Positions 1-5,375 of a stretch of 5,375 nt of DNA are shown here, one piece after another. Location: NCBI GenBank assembly GCA_946478755.1, contig CAMLDJ010000355.1, positions 1-5,375 of the forward strand, in the 5' to 3' direction. This DNA is from an uncultured Pedobacter sp. Its GTDB lineage: Bacteria > Bacteroidota > Bacteroidia > Sphingobacteriales > Sphingobacteriaceae. The position numbers and the translations under genes are program-made. The stretch's first letter is position 1. Every line of letters begins with the position of its first letter. The notes beneath the pieces were generated by a model. That model was not told the DNA's origin. It made no database searches and saw only the letters and a program-made list of their open reading frames with translations.

Positions 1-9
1 AGTTTTATC

Positions 10-17
10 TAAGTTTG
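10..17 (+). promoter_or_regulatory. Bacteroidota-type -7 promoter element upstream of the rhodanese gene
   Basis: The sequence TAAGTTTG matches the Bacteroidota primary-sigma -7 consensus TAnnTTTG exactly. It ends 15 bases before the ATG at 33. This is almost the same spacing as the equivalent element in front of pepT. The partner -33 element would lie to the left of the window edge and cannot be seen. The inferred transcript would start around position 22-25, leaving a leader of only about 10 bases with no ribosome-binding sequence. That is compatible with translation in this phylum, which depends little on Shine-Dalgarno pairing. Confidence 0.5.
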
Positions 18-32
18 AAAAAATCAAATGAC

Positions 33-353
33 ATGATAAAAGAAATAACCGTTCAAGAGCTGAAAGAAAAGATTGATAATAATGAAGATTTTCAATTGAT
101 CGACGTGAGAGAAACATTTGAATATGAGACTTCTAACCTTAATGGTCTGAACATACCTTTGGGTGGTATTTTAATCGAAGCAGATCAGATTGCACAAGAT
201 AAACCGGTGATCATTCATTGCAGAAGTGGTAAAAGAAGCGCTGCGGCGGTGATGCAACTGGAACAACAACTCGGGCTGACCAACTTGTATAATTTAGAAG
301 GTGGTATCCTTGCATGGCAGGAGGCTTTTGATCCAAGTATGCCTGTTTACTAA
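33..353 (+). CDS. Single-domain rhodanese-like sulfurtransferase
   Basis: This is a 106-residue cytoplasmic protein made of one rhodanese domain, similar in size to GlpE or PspE. The signature 'IDVRE' is at residues 23-27. The active-site loop CRSGKRS starts at Cys63 and has the CxxGxRS form, with the sulfur-carrying cysteine present. The closing motif 'LEGGILAW' is at residues 88-95. The domain is therefore expected to be catalytically competent, carrying a persulfide on Cys63. The sulfur donor and acceptor cannot be told from the sequence. The frame is open to the left edge and a TTG at 15 would add six residues, but that TTG lies inside a perfect -7 promoter element, so the ATG at 33 is preferred. 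The TAA stop is followed after 2 bases by the next ATG, so the two genes are probably translationally coupled. There is no signal peptide and no second domain. Confidence 0.93.
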   Translation: MIKEITVQELKEKIDNNEDFQLIDVRETFEYETSNLNGLNIPLGGILIEADQIAQDKPVIIHCRSGKRSAAAVMQLEQQLGLTNLYNLEGGILAWQEAFDPSMPVY

Positions 354-355
354 GC

Positions 356-547
356 ATGGGAAAGAAAATTGCTTTAAATGTCTTTTACAACCTGGGCATT
401 ATTGTGTCCATTTTTGGAATCGTGTGGGGATACAACAATGCAAAGTATTTAGCAGTAGCCCTGTTTGTGGTCACTGCTGCTTTTTTTCTTTATTTAAAGT
501 TGCAGCTGGTAAAAGAAATGCGCAGCAACCTTAAAAACCGGAAGTGA
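356..547 (+). CDS. Small two-helix membrane protein of unknown function
   Basis: This 63-residue protein has two predicted transmembrane helices, at about residues 7-25 and 31-47. They are separated by a short turn (GYNNAK) and followed by a strongly basic tail rich in Lys and Arg. Positive charges at both ends suggest that both termini face the cytoplasm, forming an inner-membrane hairpin. It starts 2 bases after the rhodanese stop, so it is almost certainly co-transcribed with it. It resembles small hypothetical proteins of Pedobacter-like genomes (possibly the family called DUF6358, which I recall only loosely). No enzymatic motif is visible. Its last 17 bases overlap the 3' end of the oppositely oriented epimerase gene. 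The close link to a rhodanese might mean a role near sulfur transfer or redox at the membrane, but that is only inference. A competing ORF in another frame (301-534) has no membrane or domain logic and looks like a shadow. Confidence 0.82.
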   Translation: MGKKIALNVFYNLGIIVSIFGIVWGYNNAKYLAVALFVVTAAFFLYLKLQLVKEMRSNLKNRK

Positions 548-1571
548 ATAAGGAAGGGTCTACCCCTTCCAATCCTAAGCCTGGCAATGCGTTTAGCTGG
601 CATTTCCCCTCCAATATTTTTGGTGCAGTAAAAGGATTATTTTTGGTAAGCCATGGCCCGTACAGATCAGCCCAGTCGCATAAAGGTGCCAGAGCCATGC
701 CCGCCTGCGTAGCGCATGAGGTTTCACTCATACAGCCGATCAGTACTTTCATGCCCATAGACCTGGCCTTAAGAATCATTTGGTGTCCCTCAAACATACC
801 TGCGCTCTTCATCAGCTTGACATTGATCCCGTGATAGGCCCCTTTTAAACCATCCAGGTCACCCAGGCGTTGTACAGCCTCGTCAGCCAAGATAGGGATA
901 GGGCTGCGGCCGGTAAGCCAGGCATTTCCTTCCAGGTCTGCCTTGTCCATGGGTTGTTCAATTAGCTGTACCCCCTGATCATGCAGCCAGTAGATCATTT
1001 CTATAGCCTGCTTTCGATCTGTCCAGCCTTGATTGGCATCTACGTATAGTGGTAAATCAGTCAGATGCCTTATGGTATTAATGAGCTCTTTATCGTTATC
1101 TCTGCCCAGTTTAATTTTTAAGACTTTAAAATTTCCTGCATCCGCAACCTTTTCTTTGATCACTTCCGGCCCGTCGATGCCAATGGTATAGGAGGTCACC
1201 GGCATTTTGGAAGGGTCGGCGCCATAAATCTCGTAACAGGGTTTGTTTAAAAGCTTTCCATTGATATCATTTAAGGCGATATCAATAGCTGCTTTAATAG
1301 CCGGCTGGCCCTTTTCGATATGGTTCAGATAGCTGACGATCTCCCCGAAATCAAAAGGGTGGAAAAATCGGCTCCAGTCAACTTTTTTTAAAAAGGCAAT
1401 TGCAGTTTCTACACTTTCGCCCATATAGGGAACCATCGACGCTTCACCATAACCCTCAATACCTTCGTAGGTAAGCCTGATCAGGATGACCGGAGTGCTC
1501 GTTCTTGAAAACCGGGCAATGGCAAAAGGGTGTTTTAGTTCGAGGTTGTAGGGGGTATAGGCAATCTTCAT
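531..1571 (-). CDS. Dipeptide epimerase, enolase superfamily (L-Ala-D/L-Glu epimerase-like)
   Basis: This 346-residue cytoplasmic enzyme of the muconate-lactonising subgroup should epimerise the second residue of a dipeptide, typically L-Ala-D-Glu from peptidoglycan recycling. The N-terminal capping domain covers about residues 1-120, with Arg20 and Arg23 in the substrate-binding loop. The (beta/alpha)7-beta barrel follows. The catalytic KxK is Lys152-Ile-Lys154. The Mg2+ ligands are Asp178 (VDAN), Glu205 (IEQP) and Asp230 (LADEA). The second catalytic lysine is Lys252 in 'NVKLMKSAG'. The spacings match the E. coli and B. subtilis enzymes. 'TSYTIGID' at 126-133 and 'GCMSETS' at 279-285 are also typical. 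One deviation stands out: the DxD motif that binds the dipeptide amino group in this family reads Asp302-Leu-Tyr304 here, so specificity may differ. The ATG at 1571 gives a natural N-terminus (MKIAYTPYNLELKHPF). The gene is divergent from the one at 1697, and its stop overlaps the small membrane-protein gene. Confidence 0.92.
   Translation of the reverse strand: MKIAYTPYNLELKHPFAIARFSRTSTPVILIRLTYEGIEGYGEASMVPYMGESVETAIAFLKKVDWSRFFHPFDFGEIVSYLNHIEKGQPAIKAAIDIALNDINGKLLNKPCYEIYGADPSKMPVTSYTIGIDGPEVIKEKVADAGNFKVLKIKLGRDNDKELINTIRHLTDLPLYVDANQGWTDRKQAIEMIYWLHDQGVQLIEQPMDKADLEGNAWLTGRSPIPILADEAVQRLGDLDGLKGAYHGINVKLMKSAGMFEGHQMILKARSMGMKVLIGCMSETSCATQAGMALAPLCDWADLYGPWLTKNNPFTAPKILEGKCQLNALPGLGLEGVDPSLFTSGF
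552..570. terminator. Possible hairpin terminator after the rhodanese/membrane-protein unit
   Basis: There is a perfect 7-base-pair stem, GGAAGGG with CCCTTCC, around a 5-base loop, starting 5 bases after the stop of the small membrane protein. It lies inside the last codons of the convergent epimerase gene. No run of T follows on the plus strand, so it is not a classical intrinsic terminator. It may only stabilise the 3' end, or may reflect codon usage by chance. Confidence 0.3.
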
Positions 1572-1680
1572 AATAAAAAAGCGTTTGGGCGCATGGTCAT
1601 GACAACTTCATAAAAAATAAAAAACAAATGCAAAGGAATGAAAAAAACTAACGCAAAAGCGAATGTAAAAATAATATACC

Positions 1681-1688
1681 TAATATTG
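1681..1688 (+). promoter_or_regulatory. Weak candidate -7 element for the unknown gene at 1697
   Basis: TAATATTG differs from the TAnnTTTG consensus at one position and ends 8 bases before the ATG at 1697. This would imply an almost leaderless transcript. No -33 TTG-type element is seen at the expected distance. The whole divergent gap at 1572-1696 is very A/T-rich, and no exact -7 match was found in it for either strand. Confidence 0.25.
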
Positions 1689-1696
1689 TGCTCAGT

Positions 1697-2665
1697 ATGA
1701 ATAGCACAATATACCAGCCCTTTAAAAACTTTGATTTTAAGTACAAAAACTGCTTTTTGAGCGGGGATACATTTAAATCGCCGGTTGAAGAAATGAATAT
1801 ATTGCCTGCATGGCTGTTGAAAGTGGCGAACTTTAGTGGCGATGAGCAAATCAAATTGCTTGATGAAAGTGTGAGATCATACAATGCCTTAAAAGTACCC
1901 TGTAATTCGGAAGTGCTGACCCATTTTATTCAGCCCTTAGAAGATAAGATTGCAGCGGCTTTTGATAAAGGCTACCAGGGCATAGTTGCATTGGATGAAG
2001 CTGACCTTTTTAAATGGATCGGTAAATTCATGTACAGCCTTATTTATATAGAGATGAATGCGGCTGTTCGTTTACAACAGCTGAGTGCGGATGGTGTGAA
2101 TATGTCGCAAGGCCTGATGCATAAGTTTGGTAACCTCCATACGATGATCCAGAGCATTTACCTTGATGTCGTGTTTGAAGACTTTATGCCCTGGTCTATA
2201 GTCGTGGTGCCCCTTGAAGAAAACAATACTTCCTTTAGCTTTAGGGACGAGATCAATACACTTACCTTCTCCTTAAAGCTGAAAGATTTCGGTATTATTG
2301 CCTGTTTGCAGGATAATGGGACGAACAAAAAATATCATGAGGACCTGCTCAGACAAATAGCAGGGAAACCTTTATCTGCACAGCAGTTTGAAGAGCTTTG
2401 CGCGCGTTTCTTTTATTCAGCATACTTGTTTAACCGGCTGCCGGAATACACCATTATGCCTGTAGAGGGTTCGATATATATTGACGCCATGCCGCTTAGG
2501 GGAACGATGAATAAATCTTTATTTGATCACTGGCAGCATAAGACCTACGCCCAGGTACTGCAGGACTTCTGGAAACCCTGGGGGCATACCTTGTTCGAGA
2601 TCATTAAAGATCCCACCAAGCCCATCAGCTATTTTGATCCGGCATCATTGCCTGAAACCAGTTAA
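1697..2665 (+). CDS. Conserved-type protein of unknown function with a degenerate HNH-like N-terminal region
   Basis: This is a 322-residue soluble protein with no signal peptide or membrane helix. I do not recognise a characterised family. The N-terminal third has the order of landmarks seen in HNH-nuclease-like proteins of the 'CxxCG ... EHIxPxWLL ... vPCxxCN ... LE' type. Cys19-Phe-Leu-Ser-Gly23 stands where a CxxCG knuckle would be. Asn34-Ile-Leu-Pro-Ala-Trp39 stands where the His-Ile-Phe-Pro-x-Trp motif would be. Pro68-Cys69-Asn70 is followed by Leu81-Glu82, which matches the second knuckle and the following helix. One cysteine of each pair and the catalytic His are missing, so zinc binding and nuclease activity are unlikely. 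The rest (about residues 100-322) mixes helices and strands rich in aromatic residues. The ATG at 1697 is chosen over a GTG at 1688 because the GTG would overlap the candidate promoter. The stop overlaps the convergent rhomboid stop. Function is unknown; the HNH link is inference from motif order. Confidence 0.85.
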   Translation: MNSTIYQPFKNFDFKYKNCFLSGDTFKSPVEEMNILPAWLLKVANFSGDEQIKLLDESVRSYNALKVPCNSEVLTHFIQPLEDKIAAAFDKGYQGIVALDEADLFKWIGKFMYSLIYIEMNAAVRLQQLSADGVNMSQGLMHKFGNLHTMIQSIYLDVVFEDFMPWSIVVVPLEENNTSFSFRDEINTLTFSLKLKDFGIIACLQDNGTNKKYHEDLLRQIAGKPLSAQQFEELCARFFYSAYLFNRLPEYTIMPVEGSIYIDAMPLRGTMNKSLFDHWQHKTYAQVLQDFWKPWGHTLFEIIKDPTKPISYFDPASLPETS

Positions 2666-3279
2666 GCAAGCTTGACCAATAGTTGCCCCAGGAAATGAGG
2701 GATTACCCCTGGTACAATCAATACCGTAACAATCATTCCGGCTAGTGCACCAAAAAAATGCGCATCATGATTAATGTTATCCCGGGAATGTCTGGAGGCA
2801 TACACACAGTACACGAGATATAGCGGACCAAAAATAATCGCCCAGATGGGAATAGGTATAGGGAATATCATCATTGATGAAAAAGGCTGAAATAAGATAA
2901 AGCTGAACAGTACCGCACTTATTGCACCGGATGCACCCAGACTGTTGTACCACATGTCGTTCTTGTGCTTAATCACAGAAGGGATATCACTCAGGATCAA
3001 ACCCAGAAAATATACTGCTGCAAATTGCCATGAGCCAATCATTGCTTCCAGCTGAAAAGCAAAAAAATAAAAGGTCATCATGTTAAATAGGAGATGCATC
3101 CAGTCGGCATGAATCAAGCCACTGGTGATTAGCGTATATAATTTATACTTACGCGACACACTGTAAGGGTGCAGCATAAACCTGCCATACAGTGTGTGGT
3201 CACTAAATGCATAAATACTGGTTATAACCGTAAAAAGAAAGACAATTGAGGCAACCGGGGTATGAGTTAAATATTCCAT
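2662..3279 (-). CDS. Rhomboid family intramembrane serine protease
   Basis: This 205-residue inner-membrane protein has six predicted helices, at about residues 8-26, 57-77, 82-100, 115-133, 146-160 and 174-192. That is the basic six-helix rhomboid core with no extra domain. The helix-2 motif HxxxxHxxxN is His57, His62 and Asn66. The nucleophile is Ser117 in GASG (115-118). The catalytic His174 sits in 'NHDAHFFGALAG', the Bacteroidota form of the helix-6 motif. All dyad residues are present, so it should be an active protease cutting single-pass membrane proteins within or close to the bilayer. Its substrate cannot be predicted. The loop 'PIPIPIW' at 140-146 precedes helix 5, as seen in related rhomboids. 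The ATG at 3279 lies 15 bases after the stop of the upstream barrel gene, so the two are probably one operon. The stop overlaps the convergent gene through TTAA. There is no C-terminal cytosolic domain. Confidence 0.95.
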   Translation of the reverse strand: MEYLTHTPVASIVFLFTVITSIYAFSDHTLYGRFMLHPYSVSRKYKLYTLITSGLIHADWMHLLFNMMTFYFFAFQLEAMIGSWQFAAVYFLGLILSDIPSVIKHKNDMWYNSLGASGAISAVLFSFILFQPFSSMMIFPIPIPIWAIIFGPLYLVYCVYASRHSRDNINHDAHFFGALAGMIVTVLIVPGVIPHFLGQLLVKLA

Positions 3280-3294
3280 GTATTTGATTTCCGC

Positions 3295-3999
3295 CTAATA
3301 TAGTGTTTTTGAGGACAGCCCTATAGATCCGAAGTGGTATTTCAGGCCGACAGAGAAATAAGTGTAAATATCCGGGTTGCCGGTTTTAAATCTAATTGGC
3401 GAATCATCATAGCCATCCAGGCCTTCACCAAGGGTAATATTGGTTTGGTAATTAAAATTGAGGCCATACTTATAATAACCATACCGGTTCATGAAGTTAA
3501 AGGCAATACCCAGGTTTAACGGGACAAGCAGATCTTTAGAAGAGTCTTTACCAGGAAAAACATTCCCTGAGGCATCTAGGCTCTCTCTTACAACAAACCG
3601 CATCTTATTCATGACTACGCCCATACCTGCCCCCGCATAAAGGCCTTTTATTACATTGGCAAAACCACTGCGCTGATAGTTGATCAGCGAACCCAGATAA
3701 ACCTTTCCATTCAGCGCAAAGGTTTTATACTGGTTGATGAATTGACGGGAATTTGGGTCTGTATAAACGTCGCCACCGTTGATCTCGCCCATCTGGCCTT
3801 CAAGGCCAAGACTTAAAAAAGGAGTAAAGTGGTAATCAAATGCTCCGTAAGCTCCAAGACCATAATCATGTTTCGCGACATCTGTATACGACTGCGTAAC
3901 GCCGGCCCCGGCGCCGATGGTCGTTTTATAAAAATTGGTTTGCGCATCGGCATTGAACCAAAGTAAGAGTGTTGATAAAGAGGTTAAAATTGATTTCAA
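3295..3999 (-). CDS. Outer-membrane beta-barrel protein (probable 8-stranded)
   Basis: This 234-residue exported protein has a signal peptide at residues 1-19: a Lys near the start, a hydrophobic stretch ILTSLSTLLLWF, and a cleavage box Ala17-Asp-Ala19 in front of Gln20, the common Bacteroidota pattern. The mature part shows alternating hydrophobic/polar strands rich in Gly and aromatics, at about residues 26-34, 46-58, 62-73, 92-105, 119-133, 160-169, 177-189 and 213-223. The last one ends in 'YHF', like a barrel-closing strand. This fits a small OmpA/porin-type barrel in the outer membrane. Ligand and function are unknown, and no OmpA peptidoglycan-binding domain follows. The start codon is TTG: an in-frame TAA lies only four codons upstream (4012-4014), no ATG lies between, and starting here gives a proper signal peptide. 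It is the first gene of a probable operon with the rhomboid gene 15 bases downstream. Confidence 0.85.
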   Translation of the reverse strand: MKSILTSLSTLLLWFNADAQTNFYKTTIGAGAGVTQSYTDVAKHDYGLGAYGAFDYHFTPFLSLGLEGQMGEINGGDVYTDPNSRQFINQYKTFALNGKVYLGSLINYQRSGFANVIKGLYAGAGMGVVMNKMRFVVRESLDASGNVFPGKDSSKDLLVPLNLGIAFNFMNRYGYYKYGLNFNYQTNITLGEGLDGYDDSPIRFKTGNPDIYTYFSVGLKYHFGSIGLSSKTLY

Positions 4000-4024
4000 A
4001 GGTATCTTGTTTTAAGTATGTAGT

Positions 4025-4032
4025 CAAAACTA
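4025..4032 (-). promoter_or_regulatory. -7 promoter element for the barrel/rhomboid operon
   Basis: On the minus strand this reads TAGTTTTG, an exact match to TAnnTTTG. It lies 25 bases upstream of the TTG start at 3999, giving an inferred leader of about 20 bases. No clear -33 TTG is visible at the expected distance. It sits back to back with the pepT -7 element, 11 bases apart. Confidence 0.45.
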
Positions 4033-4043
4033 TAATCTTTCTA

Positions 4044-4051
4044 TAACTTTG
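4044..4051 (+). promoter_or_regulatory. -7 promoter element for pepT
   Basis: TAACTTTG matches TAnnTTTG exactly and ends 14 bases before the pepT ATG, nearly the same spacing as at the rhodanese gene. Transcription would start near 4057, leaving a leader of about 10 bases without a ribosome-binding site. The -33 region overlaps the divergent element, and no good TTG is seen there. Confidence 0.5.
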
Positions 4052-4065
4052 GAGTTTTATAACTT

Positions 4066-5319
4066 ATGCTAAAATATATAAATAAAAACAAATCCCTTCA
4101 AAACAGGTTCATAAAATATGTGCAGATCGATACACAGTCCGATCCACTGTCGCCAACTATTCCTTCAACAGCCAAACAAAAGAATTTAGCTGCAGTGCTG
4201 GTAACAGAGCTGCTTGAGCTGGGAATAGCAGATGCGCACGTGGATGAATATGGTTATGTCTATGCGACTATCGCTGCCAATTCAGCGAAAAAAATTCCTG
4301 TAGTATGTTTTTGCTCCCATATGGATACCTCTCCTGATTGCAGCGGATATCAGGTGAAACCTATTGTTCACGAAAATTATCGAGGACAGGATCTGGTATT
4401 GCCGGATGATCATGCTGTGGTACTAAGAATGAAGGAACACCCTGATCTGAAAGACCAGATTGGTAATGACATCATCACCGCAAGCGGGAGTACCTTGCTT
4501 GGAGCCGATAACAAAGCAGGTCTGGCAGAGATCATGGAAGCTGCGGCTTTTTTAATGGAGCACCCGGAATTTAAGCATGGTACGATTAAAATATTATTTA
4601 CGCCTGATGAAGAAATAGGGCGTGGCGTTGATAAGGTAAACCTGGAGAAGCTGGGTGCCGACTTCGCTTACACCGTAGATGGGGAAACGCTTGGTTCGAT
4701 TGAGGATGAAACTTTCTCTGCCGATGGTGCGGTATTGACGATTAAAGGAGTGAGCGCACATCCGGGTTTTGCCAAGGGCAAAATGGAAAGTGCGATTAAA
4801 ATATTGTCTGATGTGATCAGCGCATTGCCTGCCGACTGCCTTTCGCCTGAATCAACCGAATTGAAAGAAGGATTTATTCATCCTGTAAGCATCAGCGGCA
4901 ATGTAGAAGCCGCCGAAGCCCGCTTTATTCTTCGCGCATTTAATGATGATGAACTGGCTGCAAATGGGGAATTACTGGACGCAACGGTGCAAAATATTAT
5001 TGAGGATTTTCCTAACTCATCCTTTGAGCTAAAGATCACGGAACAATACCGCAACATGAAGCAGGTTCTGGATCAATACCCTCAGGTTATTGAATATGGT
5101 ATAGAAGCCATAAAACGTGCTGGTATTGTACCTAAGCAGCAAAGCATCAGAGGGGGTACCGATGGATCCCGGCTGTCCTTTATGGGACTGCCTTGTCCTA
5201 ATATTTTTGCGGGAGAGCATGCTTTCCACGGCAAGCAGGAGTGGGCCTCGGTACAGGATATGGAAAAAGCTGTCGAAACGATTGTTAACATTGCTGCGAT
5301 CTGGGAAGAACGCGCATAA
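4066..5319 (+). CDS. pepT: Peptidase T (tripeptide aminopeptidase, M20B zinc metallopeptidase)
   Basis: This 417-residue cytoplasmic enzyme releases the N-terminal residue from tripeptides; E. coli PepT is about 408 residues. The two-zinc site is complete: His85 and catalytic-site Asp87 in 'HMDTSPDCSG', bridging Asp148 in 'LLGADNKAG', general base Glu182 and ligand Glu183 in 'FTPDEEIG', Asp205 in 'YTVDGE', and His388 in 'FHGKQE'. The lid/dimerisation domain covers about residues 217-325 and includes the conserved His232 of 'SAHPGFAKG'. 'IRGGTDGSRLSFMGLPCPN' at 361-379 is strongly PepT-like. The N-terminus 'RFIKYVQIDTQSD' also aligns with the family, so the ATG at 4066 is secure. The gene appears monocistronic: it is divergent from the barrel gene and is followed 10 bases after its stop by a strong hairpin. 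It supplies amino acids from oligopeptides. No residue that I would expect to be conserved is missing. Confidence 0.97.
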   Translation: MLKYINKNKSLQNRFIKYVQIDTQSDPLSPTIPSTAKQKNLAAVLVTELLELGIADAHVDEYGYVYATIAANSAKKIPVVCFCSHMDTSPDCSGYQVKPIVHENYRGQDLVLPDDHAVVLRMKEHPDLKDQIGNDIITASGSTLLGADNKAGLAEIMEAAAFLMEHPEFKHGTIKILFTPDEEIGRGVDKVNLEKLGADFAYTVDGETLGSIEDETFSADGAVLTIKGVSAHPGFAKGKMESAIKILSDVISALPADCLSPESTELKEGFIHPVSISGNVEAAEARFILRAFNDDELAANGELLDATVQNIIEDFPNSSFELKITEQYRNMKQVLDQYPQVIEYGIEAIKRAGIVPKQQSIRGGTDGSRLSFMGLPCPNIFAGEHAFHGKQEWASVQDMEKAVETIVNIAAIWEERA

Positions 5320-5329
5320 ATGAACGCTT

Positions 5330-5358
5330 TATTTAGCCAGGGTAAGCCTGGCTAAATA
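5330..5358 (+). terminator. Hairpin terminator after pepT
   Basis: A perfect 12-base-pair stem (5330-5341 paired with 5347-5358) encloses the 5-base loop GTAAG. The core is GCCAGG/CCTGGC, flanked by TATTTA-type A/T pairs, and it begins 10 bases after the pepT stop. There is no long T run on either strand, so it is a weak match to the classical E. coli intrinsic terminator, but its place and strength suggest transcription end or 3'-end protection. It may serve both strands. Confidence 0.65.
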
Positions 5359-5375
5359 TTGATCTGAATCGTCTT

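Noticed and set aside
301..534. 77-residue plus-strand ORF across the rhodanese/membrane-protein junction
   Set aside because: It overlaps two well-supported genes in another frame, and its protein has a Cys-rich, random-looking composition with no domain.
1568..1884. Two minus-strand ORFs (1568-1849 and 1648-1884) opposite the start of the unknown gene
   Set aside because: They lie antisense to the gene at 1697 and overlap each other. Their hydrophobic stretches come from reading A/T-rich intergenic sequence backwards, and no promoter element supports them.
2687..2712. CCAGG ... CCTGG inverted repeat in the rhomboid 3' coding region as a terminator
   Set aside because: The arms are only 5 bases, separated by about 15 bases and lacking a T tract; it lies within codons of the rhomboid C-terminus.
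3334..3519. 61-residue plus-strand ORF inside the barrel gene
   Set aside because: It is antisense to a gene with a clear signal peptide and beta strands, so it is a shadow.
4051..4054. GGAG as a Shine-Dalgarno site for pepT
   Set aside because: It overlaps the -7 promoter element and lies 11 bases from the ATG, so it is probably upstream of the transcript start.
5029..5323. Three ORFs overlapping the 3' end of pepT on both strands
   Set aside because: The pepT frame carries conserved family motifs through its C-terminus, so these are shadows.
1..5375. A novel multi-gene defence or mobile system
   Set aside because: The genes are mostly known single-copy housekeeping types in alternating orientations. 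No integrase, transposase, repeats, CRISPR array or toxin-antitoxin pair is present, and base composition looks even throughout.

Overview
The window looks like chromosomal DNA of a Bacteroidota bacterium, most likely Sphingobacteriaceae (Pedobacter or Mucilaginibacter type). The reasons are that the genes lack clear Shine-Dalgarno sequences, that two or three gene starts carry the Bacteroidota -7 promoter element TAnnTTTG, that the rhomboid has the 'INHDAH' form common in this phylum, that one signal peptide is cleaved in front of Gln, and that the proteins resemble family members from this group. There are no RNA genes, insertion sequences, CRISPR arrays or integration sites. Coding density is very high and no gap between genes exceeds about 130 bases.

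Layout, left to right. (1) Positions 33-547, plus strand: a single-domain rhodanese followed 2 bases later by a 63-residue two-helix membrane protein, very probably one transcript. (2) Positions 531-1571, minus strand: an enolase-superfamily dipeptide epimerase whose 3' end overlaps the small membrane-protein gene by 17 bases. (3) Positions 1697-2665, plus strand, divergent from the epimerase: a 322-residue protein of unknown function whose N-terminal third resembles an HNH-type zinc domain that has lost its key residues. (4) Positions 2662-3999, minus strand: a two-gene unit with an outer-membrane beta-barrel protein (TTG start) first and a rhomboid intramembrane protease second. Its last stop codon overlaps the stop of the unknown gene through a shared TTAA. 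(5) Positions 4066-5319, plus strand: peptidase T (pepT), divergent from the barrel gene across a 66-base gap that holds back-to-back -7 elements, and followed by a strong hairpin.

The loose common theme is peptide and envelope turnover: tripeptide hydrolysis (PepT), epimerisation of dipeptides probably derived from peptidoglycan, an intramembrane protease and an outer-membrane barrel. The genes lie in alternating orientations, so this is a neighbourhood and not one operon. Most of the window is ordinary housekeeping sequence. The points most worth a second look are the DxD to DxY change in the epimerase substrate motif, the degenerate HNH-like protein, and the compact divergent promoter region upstream of pepT. 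No convincing new defence or mobile system is visible.
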